Assembly (NCBI GenBank): GCA_963920575.1
Contig: OY986972.1
Span: 16,038,502 to 16,102,501, forward strand
Length of the DNA: 64,000 nucleotides
Origin: Narthecium ossifragum
Taxonomy: Eukaryota; Streptophyta; Magnoliopsida; Dioscoreales; Nartheciaceae
Direction: 5' to 3'
Below the pieces are notes generated by a model. It saw only the letters and a list, made by a program, of their open reading frames with translations. It had not been told where the DNA came from and searched no databases. A program made the translations under genes and the position numbers. Positions 32,040-44,274 of this stretch are shown here, in pieces (within the stretch, counting starts at the first letter, position 1; every line of letters starts with the position of its first letter).

Positions 32040-33917
32040 ATTTGATATTTTAATTTAAAAATTGAATGCAAACTATAAGCACTGTTTTCTCTAAACAAAC
32101 AAACACATTATTTTAATTCAAATGAAAATAATTCATACCATAAAATATATTTCATAAACAAACAGCTTTGTAGGTTGCTTATACAAAAAGATGAGCTACT
32201 GCATACATCAAAGTTATATAATTATGTTAATTCAAAACATTACACTTAAATTACATTAATATCCAAAACAAGTCCGATCGATATCCGCACCAGCTAACAT
32301 TGATCTAATAGATTAAGTATCCTGTATATAAAAAGAAAACAAAAGAAGAGAATTAGCATTTAGAAACATAAATACAGTGTGTATAATAGACGAATATATA
32401 AAAGCCAACATCGTAATTTAAATTTACGAAATAAAACGGACAGAGTCTCCCCTGTATTTTTGACATTTTCAAATTACATGCTTTAGTAAGCAAGAAAAGA
32501 AGAAAAAGCTGTGAATATATACTAAAGATCACACTAGTTCAATGATCAAGTGACTGAACAAGTATTTGCATAGCAGAAAAAAACTATAGGAAACATTCTG
32601 CATTGTGCACAGAAGTAAAAGTAACCTGTACCATCAATAAAAGACATTCTTTTGTTTAAATAGGGTCGCCAGGATTGTACTTGCTTGTAGATCCAATATA
32701 AATTACCAAAGCCAACTGACTTCTAGCATAGTTAGGTAAGTGCAAACATGTGCAGTTGAAAGCAAGTGGAGCCACAGAAATAAAAGAAAAGACTTGCAAA
32801 TGCCTAACTTTCATAAATAGTCTTATTATTTGATTGACAGATGCCAAGGCTTCGCAGTCATTGCATAACACAAATTTCCAAGCAGTAACTTCATAAACAC
32901 TTGACTTTCCTGGAATGCAATAGCAGACTTAGTGAATTAAAGTTTGGGGAACTCTGCTTCATGATCAGAACTTTGATTCTTCCTAAAAGTGTGTTGGTTA
33001 TCTTCTTTTGTTCCATAGAAGTTGATCAGGTTTTCATTTATGGAAACAAACAGGTTCCACTTTATGCAAGCTTGAAGCAAAAGCCCTAGTCCAAAAGAAC
33101 GTAATTAGACACAAATAGATTGTACAACCTACATAAACATCCATAGTTGAGTTATCAAAAAAATACAAGTTTGCCTTCACAAACTTCCTCATAGATCACA
33201 TGAATCACAAACTTCTTTTCTTTAGTCCTATTACTAACGCATGTAATAGGTGAAAATACAGTTAAGCTTAACCTGGATTACATGGATTGCTACTAGATAT
33301 CCAGATAATAGTTTCATCCAGCATTGAAAATAGCACAAGGGCTGCGTTGGCAAGAATTTTGTAGCCAATGCAACTGACATTGCCAAGATATAACAAGAAA
33401 GACTAGGTAATCAAAGACATGCTATTGACTAAAGTTTAGAAGATACTCGCTCGGTTCCAAATGTGCGCACTAATTAACTTAAATCTTTAAATAGTGAGTA
33501 GAAGGAAATGAAAAATTGACCTTTCATGTAGCTCCTTTATATCTTTTTTGTGCAAAAAAATATAACGATGTCACAACTCAAAGCTCTGTATGCATGTATA
33601 GCTTGTGGAGTCTATTCATGCATCATATTAGCTAGATGATATATATATTCATTCATCATCTTTGTCTTCACTACATATATAGTTAACTAAAGCATATTGC
33701 TCAAGAAAAGCCAGGAAGTGTACGTGCACCTAAACGAGTACTTCAATTTTGCAATGTGACTGTGCTTCTTAATCAATTTTGCAAGAGTGATAAAAATGAC
33801 AATACATAAAAGCTTCTTTTCTAGGTATCCATCAAGCCCAGCTAGCTAGATTAACTTCTCTGCTGATTATAATGGCAACTAGAGCAGACAACTAGCTTTT
33901 AATAAGAGCATGCATAT
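32040..33917. other. CACTA interior without recognised genes
   Basis: I see only AT-rich sequence between the left subterminal repeats and the 3' end of the transposase gene. Short open frames here show no family motif. Confidence 0.5.
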
Positions 33918-36900
33918 CTATCCTAGAAGAGGTTTGTTTTTTTTTCTAAACCTACGTGAAAACATAGCATCAACTTCACGTTGTACTTGGGCTCGAAGTT
34001 GGTCACGGAGTTCTTCTTCAACACGAGGTCTTAGCTCAGCTCTAATCTCAGCACGAATATCAGCATGAACACTAGCTCTCGTCTCATCTCGTAAACTTTG
34101 AATAACATCAGCACGTATATCAGCTCTTAAATTCTCCCTCATATTTTCAAGCATAGCTTCATTAGCTGACTCTACTGCTCTCTGTACCTCCTCACGCATG
34201 CTCTCTTGTTGTCTTGTCCTCTTGCCTGGAGCCTTTTTTCCCGCACCTTTTCCACGAAAATACCCAGACTTTTCACCGAGAACATCTTCCAAGACCCCAT
34301 AATACTCTTTTTCTGGACAAAGATCATCCCCCACTACAAGAACTCCACTATTTTGGCTTTTTCTTTCCATGGCACGATCCCTTGTATGAAATCTAAAGCC
34401 ATTGACAATATATGTTGCATATCGATGGGCCAATCTCATTGGACCAATTGCCAAGTGTAGAATGTCATCGCTTGCAAGCCCTTCCGCATGTAGCTTCGAA
34501 ACCTAGTATCATAAGAATTATGAGCCAATTTAATTAAGAGCAAAATCTGAATTTTGAATACTATGTATGAACAAGGATTATAGGCCAAATGGTACATACA
34601 TGTTCATAAAACCAACTTGGAAACTTTTTATTGTATCTCTCTAGTACATTCCTTGGGTTCTCTCTTGAGAGTTCATTCTTGCACTCCCTGGAAATGGTTT
34701 AAGTACAAAAATTATCCCAATCAACAAAAGGCTATTGATTGGATCATTGCCATGGTATGAAACAAAAAGTAATCAAGTTCATGCTTACTCTATGAATGGC
34801 CAAACTTCTTGGCAATTTTGAAGCACATAAATGCGAGCTTGATCAAATTGTTCACTGCTTAGATGATGGAACTTATAACCTCCCTTTGCACAACCACTTC
34901 TTTCAAAAATTGACAATCCATTGTGCTTATCACACCTATCATCATTTCTAGGCGCTCTATTAAATTTTGTTTCCACACTATGCAAGTATCTTGAACAAAA
35001 AGTTAAGCATTCATCCACAATATAACCTTCCACTATAGATCCTTCTGGACGAGCTTTGTTGCGAACATATGATTTAAGAGTACGCAAATACCTATTGCCA
35101 AATGACAAAATTAGAAAATAGCCTTTTAAATAACATTAAAGAACTAGATTAAGATGTCAAAGATACTATGATAATACGCACCTTTCTATTGGATACATCC
35201 ATCTATAGTGGACTGGTCCAGCAATTTTAGCTTCTTTTGCCAAGTGAATTGGCAAGTGGATCATAACATAAAAAAAGGCTGGTGGGAATATTGTTTCCAT
35301 CTTGCACAATGTCAATGCAATTTGCTTATCAAGTCGATCTAGATCATCTACTCTCAAAGACTTTGAACACAAGTTCTTGAAAAAATTGCTTAATTCAATT
35401 AATGGCTCACACACCTCCTTTGGTAGCAATCCACGCACTGTAAGCGGAAGTATTCTTTGCAAAAGTATGTGATGATTATGACACTTCAAACCATGTATTT
35501 TTCTTTCATTGACATTTACACATCTTGATATATTTGATGAAAACCCATCTGGTGCTTTCAAATTTGCCAAAAACTTGCAAAACATTATCTTCTCTTGTGG
35601 GGCTAAGGCATAGCAAGCTGCAGGCAAACGCACTTTATTCCCTTCAACACGGGGATGGAGACTCTCTCTAATACCCAAGTCCACAAGATCATAACGGCTC
35701 TTTAACGTGTCTTTAGTCTTGCCCTTCATGTTCATCACTGTTCCTAAAACATTATCAGAGACATTTCTTTCAATATGCATAACATCAAGGTTATGTCGCA
35801 ACATGAGTGTTTTCCAATAAGGCAATTGGAAAAAAATACTCTTTTTCTTCCAATTATATACACCAATAAGATTAGTACGCTTTCGTTTCTGGCCTTTCCC
35901 ATAGGTAACACTCTCAAAACTTCTTAAGTGTTCAAGCACTCCATCTCCTGTCAACATATGAGGAGCAAGGTCATTCTCTGTCTTTCCATTGAAATTCCTT
36001 TTATTTCGTCGCCAAGGATGATGAATTGGCAAAAAACGGCGATGACCCATATATCATAACTTACTCCTTATTGAAAGAAAGCAAGTATCTTTGTAGCAAC
36101 ATGGACAAGCTAACTTTCCTTTAGTTCCCCATCCAGATAAATTTCCATATGCGGGAAAATCATTAATAGTCCACATTACAGCAGCATGTAATTGGAAATT
36201 TTGTTGTGCATATGCATCATATATGATAGACTCTACCTCCCAAAGCTCTTTCAGCTCTTTAATCAATGGTTGTAGGTACACATCAATATCATTTTCCGGA
36301 CATTTAGGTCCAGGAATAAGAAGTGCCATCATGAAATAAGGATGTTTCATGCACATCCAAGGGGGCAAATTATATGGGACAAGAACGACAGGCCAGATAC
36401 TATGTGAAGAACTCATATTCCCATAAGGCTGGAATCCATCACTAGCTAGACCAAGTCTAACATTCCGTGGATCTGCAGCGAATGACTCATGTTGCTCATC
36501 AAATGATTTCCAAGCCATCGAATCAGCCGGATGCCTTAGTTGCCCATCATCAATTCGCCTCTCCTTATGCCATCTCATATCTTTTGCAGTATCTTTTGAC
36601 ATGTACAACTTTTGTAGTCTAGGTTTTAGTGGAAAATACCGTAATACTTTATGAGGAATTTTATGTTTACTTCCATCCACTTTCCATCTTGAGAGTCCAC
36701 AGACATGACATGATTGTGCATATTCATGTTCTTGCCAGTATAAGATGCAATCATTTTTGCATGCATCTATCTTTGTGTAATCAAGACATAAGTCTTCAAT
36801 AATCTTTCTAGCCTCATAGTATGAGTTTGGGACCAAGGCATCAGTAGGGAGGATTTCTTTGCAAAATTCTAAAAAGAAATCCATTGCTTTGTTAGTCAAG

Positions 36901-37421
36901 TTGCGAAGTGTCTTGAAGTGAAGTGCTTTCACTATGAAAGACAGCTTAGAGACTTTACAACCTGGATAAAGACTCACAGTTGCATCTTTCAACAAACTGT
37001 AGAATCTTTTTGCTTCATCATTTGGAACTTGAGAGACATCTGGATCTTGTGCGGCACAAGTATTCACGTTCTCAAAGGCAAAAGAATCAAAAAGAAGTCC
37101 TACTACATCATCTACATGTTCCATATTGACTTCCTCACATCTAGGCGGATCTTGATTATCATTGGTTGACTTCTCTGTCTCGCCTAATTTTTCTCCGTGA
37201 AATACCCACGTTGTATAACTCTTCAAAAATTCATGCCTAAGCAAGTGAAACCTGACCTCAGCTCGCTTTCTAAATGAAGTATTCCTGCACTTTTTACATG
37301 GACATCGAATTGTATCACCAACTCCCTCTTGATCAAATGTGTAATCAAGAAATGCATCAACCCCATTTACATACTCATGATTTCCTCTATCATCAATTTT
37401 CATCCACCTCTTGTTCAACAT
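33918..37421 (-). pseudogene. TNP2-type CACTA transposase, one in-frame TGA
   Basis: Four exons (37421-35182, 35091-34789, 34687-34600, 34502-33918) splice to exactly 1072 codons including the stop, which supports the model. Domains in order: transposase-associated zinc region (DTIRCPCKKCRNTSF, residues ~38-52), TNP2 core (SLYPGCKVSKLSF, CHVCGLSRW, ASDGFQPYG, WTINDFPAYGNLSGW, ACPCC), YMGHRRFLP, DUF4218 (FFYVMIHLPIHL) and the start of DUF4216 (YIVNGFRFHTRDR, QNSGVLV, YYGVLEDVL). The last ~120 residues are a charged coiled coil (RADIRADV, ADIRAEIRAEL). A single TGA at 36054-36056 stands just before YMGHRR, where I expect Cys. The protein would otherwise be full length; it cuts and joins CACTA ends. 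Confidence 0.93.
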
Positions 37422-38676
37422 TTTTCCTATATAAAATTCAAAAATAACTTGAGTGGATAAAATATAGAATGTCTCCCTATTTAGAATGTCTCTATTGAAC
37501 TAGAGTATTTAGAATGTCTCTATTTAACTAAATATAAGAAAAAGTTAATGAACTAACACAAAGATTTATACAAAACATTGACGGTTACCTAGAAAGAGCA
37601 CTACTTTAAATGAAAGATTTAAAGTAGAATATTGAAGCAATTAAGACAAAAAGAGACAAACAAAAGATAAGCCTTCAACTATAATAAAGAGAAAGCTATC
37701 ACCGTTCATGTTAAATCTGTAGTGATCTTTCTTTATGGGCAAAAACTAAGGAAATAGAACTAAAAACTTCTAACTAAAACAGTAAACCTACTGAAAAAGA
37801 ATGGTAGATTACCTCCAACAGAGTTCAAATCCTTCACACTTCCCAAGAAAAATCAAGAAATACAAACATAAGAAGAATTTTCACAAGACACCATGGACCT
37901 ACAGGTCCCATTCAATCAACAAAAGGAGATAAAAAAAAAGGGTTTATAGATTCTATGCTAAGAATAATACTGCTACATATATACCGAAGGCTAAGTTGAT
38001 CATTTATTTGATTCACAAGAAATATAAGAATCAATTAAGGTCAACATTTTAGAGTTTATGCTCGCCACTTGTTATCATCATCATTACTGTTTCTTCTCAA
38101 TAAAGTTCTCCTGAGCAATAGCTATGAACTAAGGGGCAGCCATAAATTTTACAGATGCAAGCAATTGCCATGGTCAATAAAAACAAATTGATCCATAAAA
38201 AATGGAGGAGATTGTAAAGGGAGAATACCACTGTCACGTGCACCCGACAGCATTATCAAGCCTTCGAGGCACTAATCTATAACTATGAAAGTGTGCAAGC
38301 ACAAATCATAAAAAATAGAGGAGATTCAACATGTTTCATGCTTTCGTGTGGGAATATACTGGGCCATGGGTCTTTATGCCTGCCTTAATTTGCTTCCTAA
38401 AAAGCCAGCTTATCCTATTGTATCTAAAAAAACAATACCATTACCATTACCATCCCAAGAAAGAGAGGAATCTCTTGGGAATACTTCCCACCATCATAAA
38501 GAAAAGCTTGCTAGATGACCATATATAAAGAAACGTTGTAGATGGTGTAACTTGTGTAGTACGGTGCACATTACATAAGAAAACTCCAGTGAAGCAGAGA
38601 AAGAGGGGGAGACAGAGGGGAGAGGGAGAGGGAGATCGAGAGAGAGGAGGGAGGAGAAGGAGATAGAGGAGGCTTG

Positions 38677-39010
38677 CCGTGGGATGCCGCCGACCAATCT
38701 CGCCGCTTCTCGCCGCCGGATTGTACAAAGAAGTTCGCCGACTGGGTGAGATAGAGAAAAGTGTGAGAGGTTTTAGGGATTTGACTGCTGGAGTTAAGGG
38801 TTTAGGAGAGGGAGATAGAGGAAGCTTGCCGTGGGATGCCGCTGACCAATCTCGCCACCTCTCGCCGCCGACCAATCTCGCCGCCGGATTGTACAAAGGA
38901 GTTCACTGCCTGGGTGAGATAGAGAAAACTGGGAGAGGGATTAGGGATTTGACTGCTGGAGTTTAGGGTTTAGGAGAGGGAGATAGAGGAGAGGCAGACA
39001 GACTAGGCTT
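38677..39010 (-). repeat. Tandem repeat of about 155 bp in the CACTA 5' region
   Basis: The phrase GCTTGCCGTGGGATGCCG ... CCAATCTCGCCGC ... GATTTGACTGCTGGAGTT occurs twice (from about 38671 and 38825), with a third partial start near 39006. It is GC-rich, unlike the rest of the element, and lies upstream of the transposase gene, so it is probably promoter or leader sequence. Confidence 0.8.
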
Positions 39011-39189
39011 GCCGTGGGATGCCGGAGTCCGCCGAGCACGCCGCTGGAGTCCGTGCTCGACGGTTCACAGCACTTCGCTGGCAGAGAAGGGAGGAGAGGG
39101 GATGAGGTGAGGGGAGAGGGGATGAGTCAGGGATTTAGAGGTTTAATTTATATTCTATGTTTTTTTTTTCTCAGTTTTTTACTTTTACT

Positions 39190-39535
39190 GCTAGGCTATA
39201 GTGACAAGTAAATAATTGTTTTCTTGTCACTGAATATTATTAGTGACAAAAACAAATTTGTTGTCACTAAATGGTAATTTTACTCCCGCTAAATTACCCA
39301 ATTTTTTCCGCCATGTTATTTTTCAATTTTTAGTTACAAGCATTAGTGACGACAAATAATTTTCGTCACTATAACTAAGGTTTTCAGTGACAACTAAAAA
39401 CTCTCGTCACTAAAAAATCAGACAAATCGAGAACAGTGACGACAAATTAATCTTGTCACTGTAGACCTATCTTTTGTGACAATAATTATTATTGTCACTG
39501 AATGCTCGTCACTGTAGCCCACATTTCTTGTAGTG
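39190..39535. repeat. CACTA right subterminal repeats
   Basis: GTGACAA, TTGTCACT and TCGTCACT motifs recur in both orientations up to the terminal CTTGTAGTG. They match the left subterminal block. Confidence 0.88.
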
Positions 39536-39765
39536 CATTGAGACGATACCTTATTCCTCTTTGAGGGGCTAAAAATCCATTGCAATTTGTATATACCGCA
39601 TCAACCAAATAGTAACAACCTAGATAACATATTGGTTATTAAAAAATTAATACATATGTAAGATGTTAAATAATTAATGAAGAGTTTGATTACACTCTTA
39701 TCCTGAGGAACTTTTAAACCATTTGGTCTACTCAATGCGATTAAATTAACTCATTTTGTTTCTGA
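39536..39765 (-). pseudogene. Harbinger transposase, middle part; N-terminus absent
   Basis: One piece reads GCYYLVDAVYTNCNGFLAPQ and RGIRYRLN up to the CACTA edge; its D is the second catalytic acid. It is preceded by a TAG acceptor near 39607 and an upstream exon ALSRPNGLKVPQDK (about 39760-39718). Further upstream the expected GAIDGTHI-type region was not found, so the transposase is also N-terminally truncated. Confidence 0.75.
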
Positions 39766-40364
39766 TAAAACTGGGAATTGAAACTGCCATTATCTCATCT
39801 AGATATAGACATTACGAACATGAAGGAAAGCTACAACATCAAGGAAGTCTACAATCGATATCAATTAATGTCCATGAATGATATAGACATTATCTCAACT
39901 AGATATAGACAAACATGAACTCAACTAAATATAGAAATTACAAACTAATCATGAACAAAAAGCTTCAATTCAAATTTAACTATTCGTCTGGGAAGGCTAG
40001 AACATCAAGGAAGTCTACAATCGGTATCAATTGGAACTCATTGAATGCAGAGGAAGCAGAGGAAGCAGAACAAATGCCTACTACTCCATCTGTAACTCAT
40101 AGAATTCAGAGGAAGCAGAACAAATGCAGAGTAACTCATAAATGGCCTACTACTTCTTCTACGCTTTTTTGCTTAAGAGGAAATAAGTACTGCTAGAGAT
40201 TCAAAGGTCACGAAGGTGAAGAAATTGGTTGAAGAAAGCCATGATAGCAATTGAATCTCTCCTCAAGATATTGAGGATGGTTGACGGCCATGCTCAACTT
40301 TGGGTTAAATATACCATGTCTACTTGAAAGCCAGGTATACTGCCTCACGGTGCAGGTGGAGGAG

Positions 40365-40475
40365 CCGGAGACGGCGGAAGGCTGGGGGTGGAGAGAGGCC
40401 ATGGGAGTTTACCCTGTGCCGGAGACGGTGGAAGGCTGGGGGTGGAGAGAGGCCATGGGAGTTTACCCTGTATGG
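40365..40475. repeat. Tandem duplication of about 58 bp in the Harbinger right arm
   Basis: GGAGACGGYGGAAGGCTGG ... CCATGGGAGTTTACCCTGT occurs twice in tandem (about 40366-40421 and 40422-40479). It is followed by GC-rich sequence to 40880. No coding call is made for this part. Confidence 0.8.
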
Positions 40476-40967
40476 CCTGGACTTGAACGACCTCGCGTGC
40501 ATTGCCGGCAGGCACACGCACTTCCATGCCGCCCATGCGCCATGGCCGCTTGCCGACGAGGCGGAGGAAAAGCTCCGGGAGATCAAGGCGGCTCCAAATG
40601 ATGGAAAGCCTGAGCTGGAGGAGGAGAGAGGTCGGGAGAGAGGACGCCGTAGGAGGAGAGAAAGAGGGGAGGAGAAGAGGGACGGGGAGGGAGAAGAAGA
40701 AGAGAGAAGAGGGGAAGAGAGAAAGGCCGTACCTTCGCCGATGACCACCAACAGATCGGGATCGAGAGGACGCCGGAGCCGCAATCTGCGCTTCGAGATA
40801 GGTTTCCTCGGAAAAGGTTTCGCAGGGAGAGAGAACGCGAGGAAATTAGAAGATCACAGGGAGAGAGACTCCGATCAAGCGTAGATTAGTAATTGTATGT
40901 GCTTATCTCCCGATCATCCGGAACGGAATGGGCCAGTCCGAGGTATGAGATGGGATTGGCCTATTCC

Positions 40968-41092
40968 CAAGTTGTCAGGAATGAAGCATTCCATTCCTGA
41001 CGTTAAGTGCCAACCAAACAAGTTGTCAGGAATGAAGCATTCCATTCCTGACGTTAAGTTGTCAGGAATGAAGCATTCCATTCCTGACGTTA
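40968..41092. repeat. Three copies of a 36-bp dyad repeat straddling the Harbinger right end
   Basis: The unit contains GTCAGGAATGAAGCATTCC and ATTCCTGACGTTAAG and is itself an imperfect palindrome. The first copy is inside the element. The terminal motif TGCCAACCAAACA follows, and two further copies lie outside it up to 41092. Confidence 0.85.
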
Positions 41093-42291
41093 AGCTCCAA
41101 CGACGGCCATATTCAAAAATTCAAGTTCTCAGGAGAAAATTTTGGACGAAGATTCCAAATAGAGAAACTACCTATTTTGCAAAATCTTCGAAGAAGATTT
41201 CGTGGCAACTAGGGTGATCTACTCCTGTTTCAAAAAAAGAGAGAAGAGATCGACTACCGACGAAGCCCTAGAGCCTAAATCCCGTGATTTTCACATCGAT
41301 TCTTTTCGAATCATAGCGGGAAATGGCCAAAGATAATGTATATTTCGATTGCGGCTTCTTCCCATGTACTCATTTCTTTTTTTCACTAATTTGAATGAAT
41401 GGATTGCGTTTTTGTTTTTGAACACATAGAAAACCCAACTAATAGGGTTTGGTGTTCATGAGTATTAACTTTTTTTTTTTCACAGATGTTCACGAATGGT
41501 TTGGTGTTCATTAGGATTCTCTTTTCTCACTTTCACTGATGTTTACGAATGTATTGCATTATTCTCTTTCCCCTTTTCGATTAATGTTCATGAATATTCT
41601 CTTTTCTTTTTTTCCGTAGTGTTCACGAATGGATTGCAGTATCCTTATTGTAAAAAAGAGAAAACCCATAAAAGAGTGTTTGGTGTTCATAAGTATTCTA
41701 TTTTCTATTTTTCGACAATATTCACGAATGTATTGCAATATTTTCTTTTCTCTTTTTCATTAAAATTCATTAATGTACATGTAGTATTCTCTTTTTCATT
41801 AATGTTCATTAATCCCTTCTTTGCAGAACACTAAGCAATACAGGTCCACTCTAGCCACAATCATAAGTGTAATGTAAAAAATCCACGACAATATCACCGA
41901 AGAGCACTTTGAAGGAATGCACAAGACCCCATTCTACACAATGTTCATGGCAATACATGAAAACAAGATTACGAAGATTGCATGCATGTAGAACACATGA
42001 TGAGGACCTCACAAAATTGATTGAAAGGTTCAACAGGGACACATGAAAGTTTAATATTAGACAGGTTCTGTGAGCTACACAAATCAGATGTCCAATGCAT
42101 ATTTGGGATCGAAAATGAAAAGCAGAAAATAAAGATCCCAAAGGGAAAGAGGAAGAAATAAACATTCATGAGTCTTTCTAAAGATGAAAGACTCACAATT
42201 AGCATGTTGAGTATGAGAGTTCTTGAACTAATTAGTGTGAAATCAAGACTCACAAAGGAGGATTGTGTTAGGCTCCTATGCCTAATATTAA
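41093..42291 (+). pseudogene. Decayed plant-mobile/Ulp1-MULE-type gene, direct-duplicate copy 2
   Basis: This copy matches 27331-28551 at high identity with a few indels, including the MAKDNVYFDCGFFP start, the TGTTCACGAATG-rich intron and the TEEH...TPFYTMF exon. Here VMQ is interrupted by a TAA (ATGTAAAAA), and the MDRVFPKM region has a 7-base loss. The similarity ends at CCTAATATT, before the part that the Harbinger element borders in copy 1. Confidence 0.6.
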
Positions 42292-42323
42292 CTTTTAAGG
42301 GTCTATTTTCATAAAGGCTTTTA

Positions 42324-44259
42324 TGTAAGATCGGAGAACATTTCGGGTAATTCCGTGTTTTGCGGGGGTTTAAAGCAAAACCAAGAGTCTCTTCTCGTTC
42401 CCCTTTTTGGCTGCCAACCCGACAGAGAGAGATCGTGAGAGATCGGGAGAGAGAGATAGAGAGAGATCGGGAAGACGAAGAGGGATCGCCGACGCCGGAG
42501 AAGAAAGGAGGGAGGAAAGGGGGAAGAAAACCGGGAGAAGGAGAGGTGGAGATCGCCAGAAATCGGGTAGATCCGGTGAGGTTCCCGCCGGATTTCGTCT
42601 CCCTCTTGGCTCAGGTGAGCTCCCATGTTCTTTCCCCCTCCGATCTCTTCTTTTTGTGTGTTTTCCGTTGGGTTTTGGGGAGCTTCGCGGTTCTCTGGCG
42701 AAGGGTCGCCGGAGAAGATGTTGTGGACGGCGTTGGGGACCTCCCTCGGCGGCTGCAGCGCCGGGGAAGGACCCCCGTGGTCCGGGGCATCTCTCCAGAC
42801 CCTGTTTGGGTGTTTTCCCATGCCGGCTGAAGCTTGCTTCCCCTCCCTGCCATGGTTTCCGGCGAGATTTCCGGCCGGACCTCCTCTGGCCGTGGCCGTT
42901 GATCTTCCTCTGGATCCGGTGGTTGGGGCAGCAAGCAAGGTCCCCTTTTTGCCGTGGTGGCTGTCCGGCAGTTAAGCAGCGGGTTTAGTGGGCCTCTAGC
43001 GAAGCTCCCCCGAGTTCCGGCGGCCCTTCTTGGCGGAGGGGTGCGTGTCGCCGGGGCTGGGTTGTCGCAGACGTGCCGTCGGTGCGGCAGATTCTGTCGC
43101 AAGCGCGTCGTCAGTGCGGCAGATTCCGTCGCAGGCGCGGCAGAGTCCCCTGTCGGTGCGGCAGATTCTGTTGCAGACGCGTCATCGGTGCGGCAGAGTC
43201 CGTTGTCGGTGCGGTAGAGTCCGTCGCAGACGCGACAGATTCCGTCGCATGTGCGGCAAGTTGCAGCCGTAGCGCGGTCGAGCGGCGACACCGCGTCGGA
43301 AACACCGGGGGGCTGGTCCATTGTGGGCGGAGTTGTCGCGCGCCCCCCAGCGTGTAGAGCGTTGACGTATGATTTCGTTGATTTCCGTGCTGTTTCGACT
43401 AGCTTTTCGAGCTCTATTGGTATCCGGTAGTTTCATTTTCGTTTGAGGCTGTACCTGATCGAGATCTTTATCCTCGTGCATTAGGCGATTGGTTGAGCGG
43501 CTGTCAGGGGTCGGAGCAGGACGTGGATCCCCCGGACTTAAGGCGCGCATCAACTGTCCTTTTGAGGTAGGAGTTTCCTCATACTAGGGATGTGTGTATG
43601 TTATGATATGCCTGCTATATGTTGTGTTATGTTTATATGTTATGCAATGTTGTGTTGTATGCCATGTTGTATAGCTATACCTTTGTGATGATGGTTGCAT
43701 GCTATGTTATGATCAGTTGGGCTAGTTGAGCCCTCTACTTGCTTAATTGTGCTATGGAATGTTTTGCTAAGCTATTCCTGTATTGTATGCATATATGAGA
43801 ACTTATGAATTACTATATTTGATTATATTATGATGATGTGTTGTTTGTGCATACATGCTAGGATTGTTAGGCTTGTCTTAGGACAGAGATTGTGGTTGGG
43901 TCTAGTCAGTTTCTGTAGCTAGACTAGTCAGAGTCTAGGGGCTATGTCGATGGCTTGGCGGATGGATTTTGATCTCCGTATGTCGATCGAGAACTTTGAA
44001 TTGATCTGATTGAGGATTTGATTTGATTGAGGATTGGATCTGATTGAGGATTTGCTCAGATTGAGGATCTGACATGACGCTTTGCTTTGAGGATGTATTG
44101 CTGAGGATGTTGGACCTATACTAGTATACTGAGACCGGTATAGAGTCTATAGGGGTCTGGGTGAGTGTTGGCGGCCGAACGCGGTGCTGTGCATGTAAGA
44201 CTGCCCAGACTAGCTAAACCATACTAGGATCAGTAAACTAGGATAGGCGGGGCGTGACA
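42324..44259 (+). mobile_element. LTR of a retrotransposon with a tRNA-Met primer site
   Basis: It starts TGTAAGATCGG at 42324 and ends GGCGTGACA at 44259, followed by a PBS. A GA-rich stretch at 42424-42500 contains several GATCGG units. A minisatellite of about 30 bp (GTGCGGCAGATTCCGTCGC-like) spans about 43070-43260. Near 44003-44070 a GATTGAGGATTTG-like unit repeats. The downstream internal region is cut off at the PPR copy B block and no second LTR is present. Confidence 0.75.
43070..43262 (+). repeat. GC-rich minisatellite inside the LTR
   Basis: At least six copies of a GTGCGGCAGAKTCCGTCGC-type unit with period near 30 bp, alternating with AGACGCG-type linkers. Confidence 0.8.
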
Positions 44260-44262
44260 GGA

Positions 44263-44274
44263 TGGTATCAGAGC
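44263..44274 (+). promoter_or_regulatory. Primer binding site, initiator tRNA-Met type
   Basis: TGGTATCAGAGC lies 3 nt after the LTR end, the common PBS of many plant LTR retrotransposons. It fixes the element as plus-strand. Confidence 0.9.

Larger units (their letters stand above)
31217..39535 (-). mobile_element. CACTA (En/Spm) transposon, 8319 bp
   Basis: The left end is CACTACAATAAAA and the right end, reverse-complemented, is CACTACAAGAAATG. Target duplication CAT lies at 31214-31216 and 39536-39538. Both ends have subterminal AGTGACAA/TTGTCACT dyads. It carries a four-exon TNP2-type transposase gene on minus. It is inserted in the Harbinger transposase exon, so it arrived after that element. 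Matched ends, target duplication and a nearly open transposase suggest a young insertion. Confidence 0.95.
28572..41021 (-). mobile_element. PIF/Harbinger element with a CACTA insertion
   Basis: The left end reads GCATGTTTGGTTCGCAC and the right end, reverse-complemented, reads CTTGTTTGGTTGGCAC. Both are followed internally by GGAATG-rich repeats, as in plant PIF/Harbinger ends. It encodes a Myb/SANT-like ORF1 and a DDE transposase on minus, the two-gene structure known for the family. Without the CACTA insertion it would be about 4.1 kb. A 3-bp target duplication could not be placed with confidence. Confidence 0.8.

Noticed and set aside
42360..43553. Overlapping long frames on both strands between 42360 and 43553
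   Set aside because: GC-rich LTR sequence with a minisatellite. The products are low-complexity Arg/Gly/Ala and have no domain.
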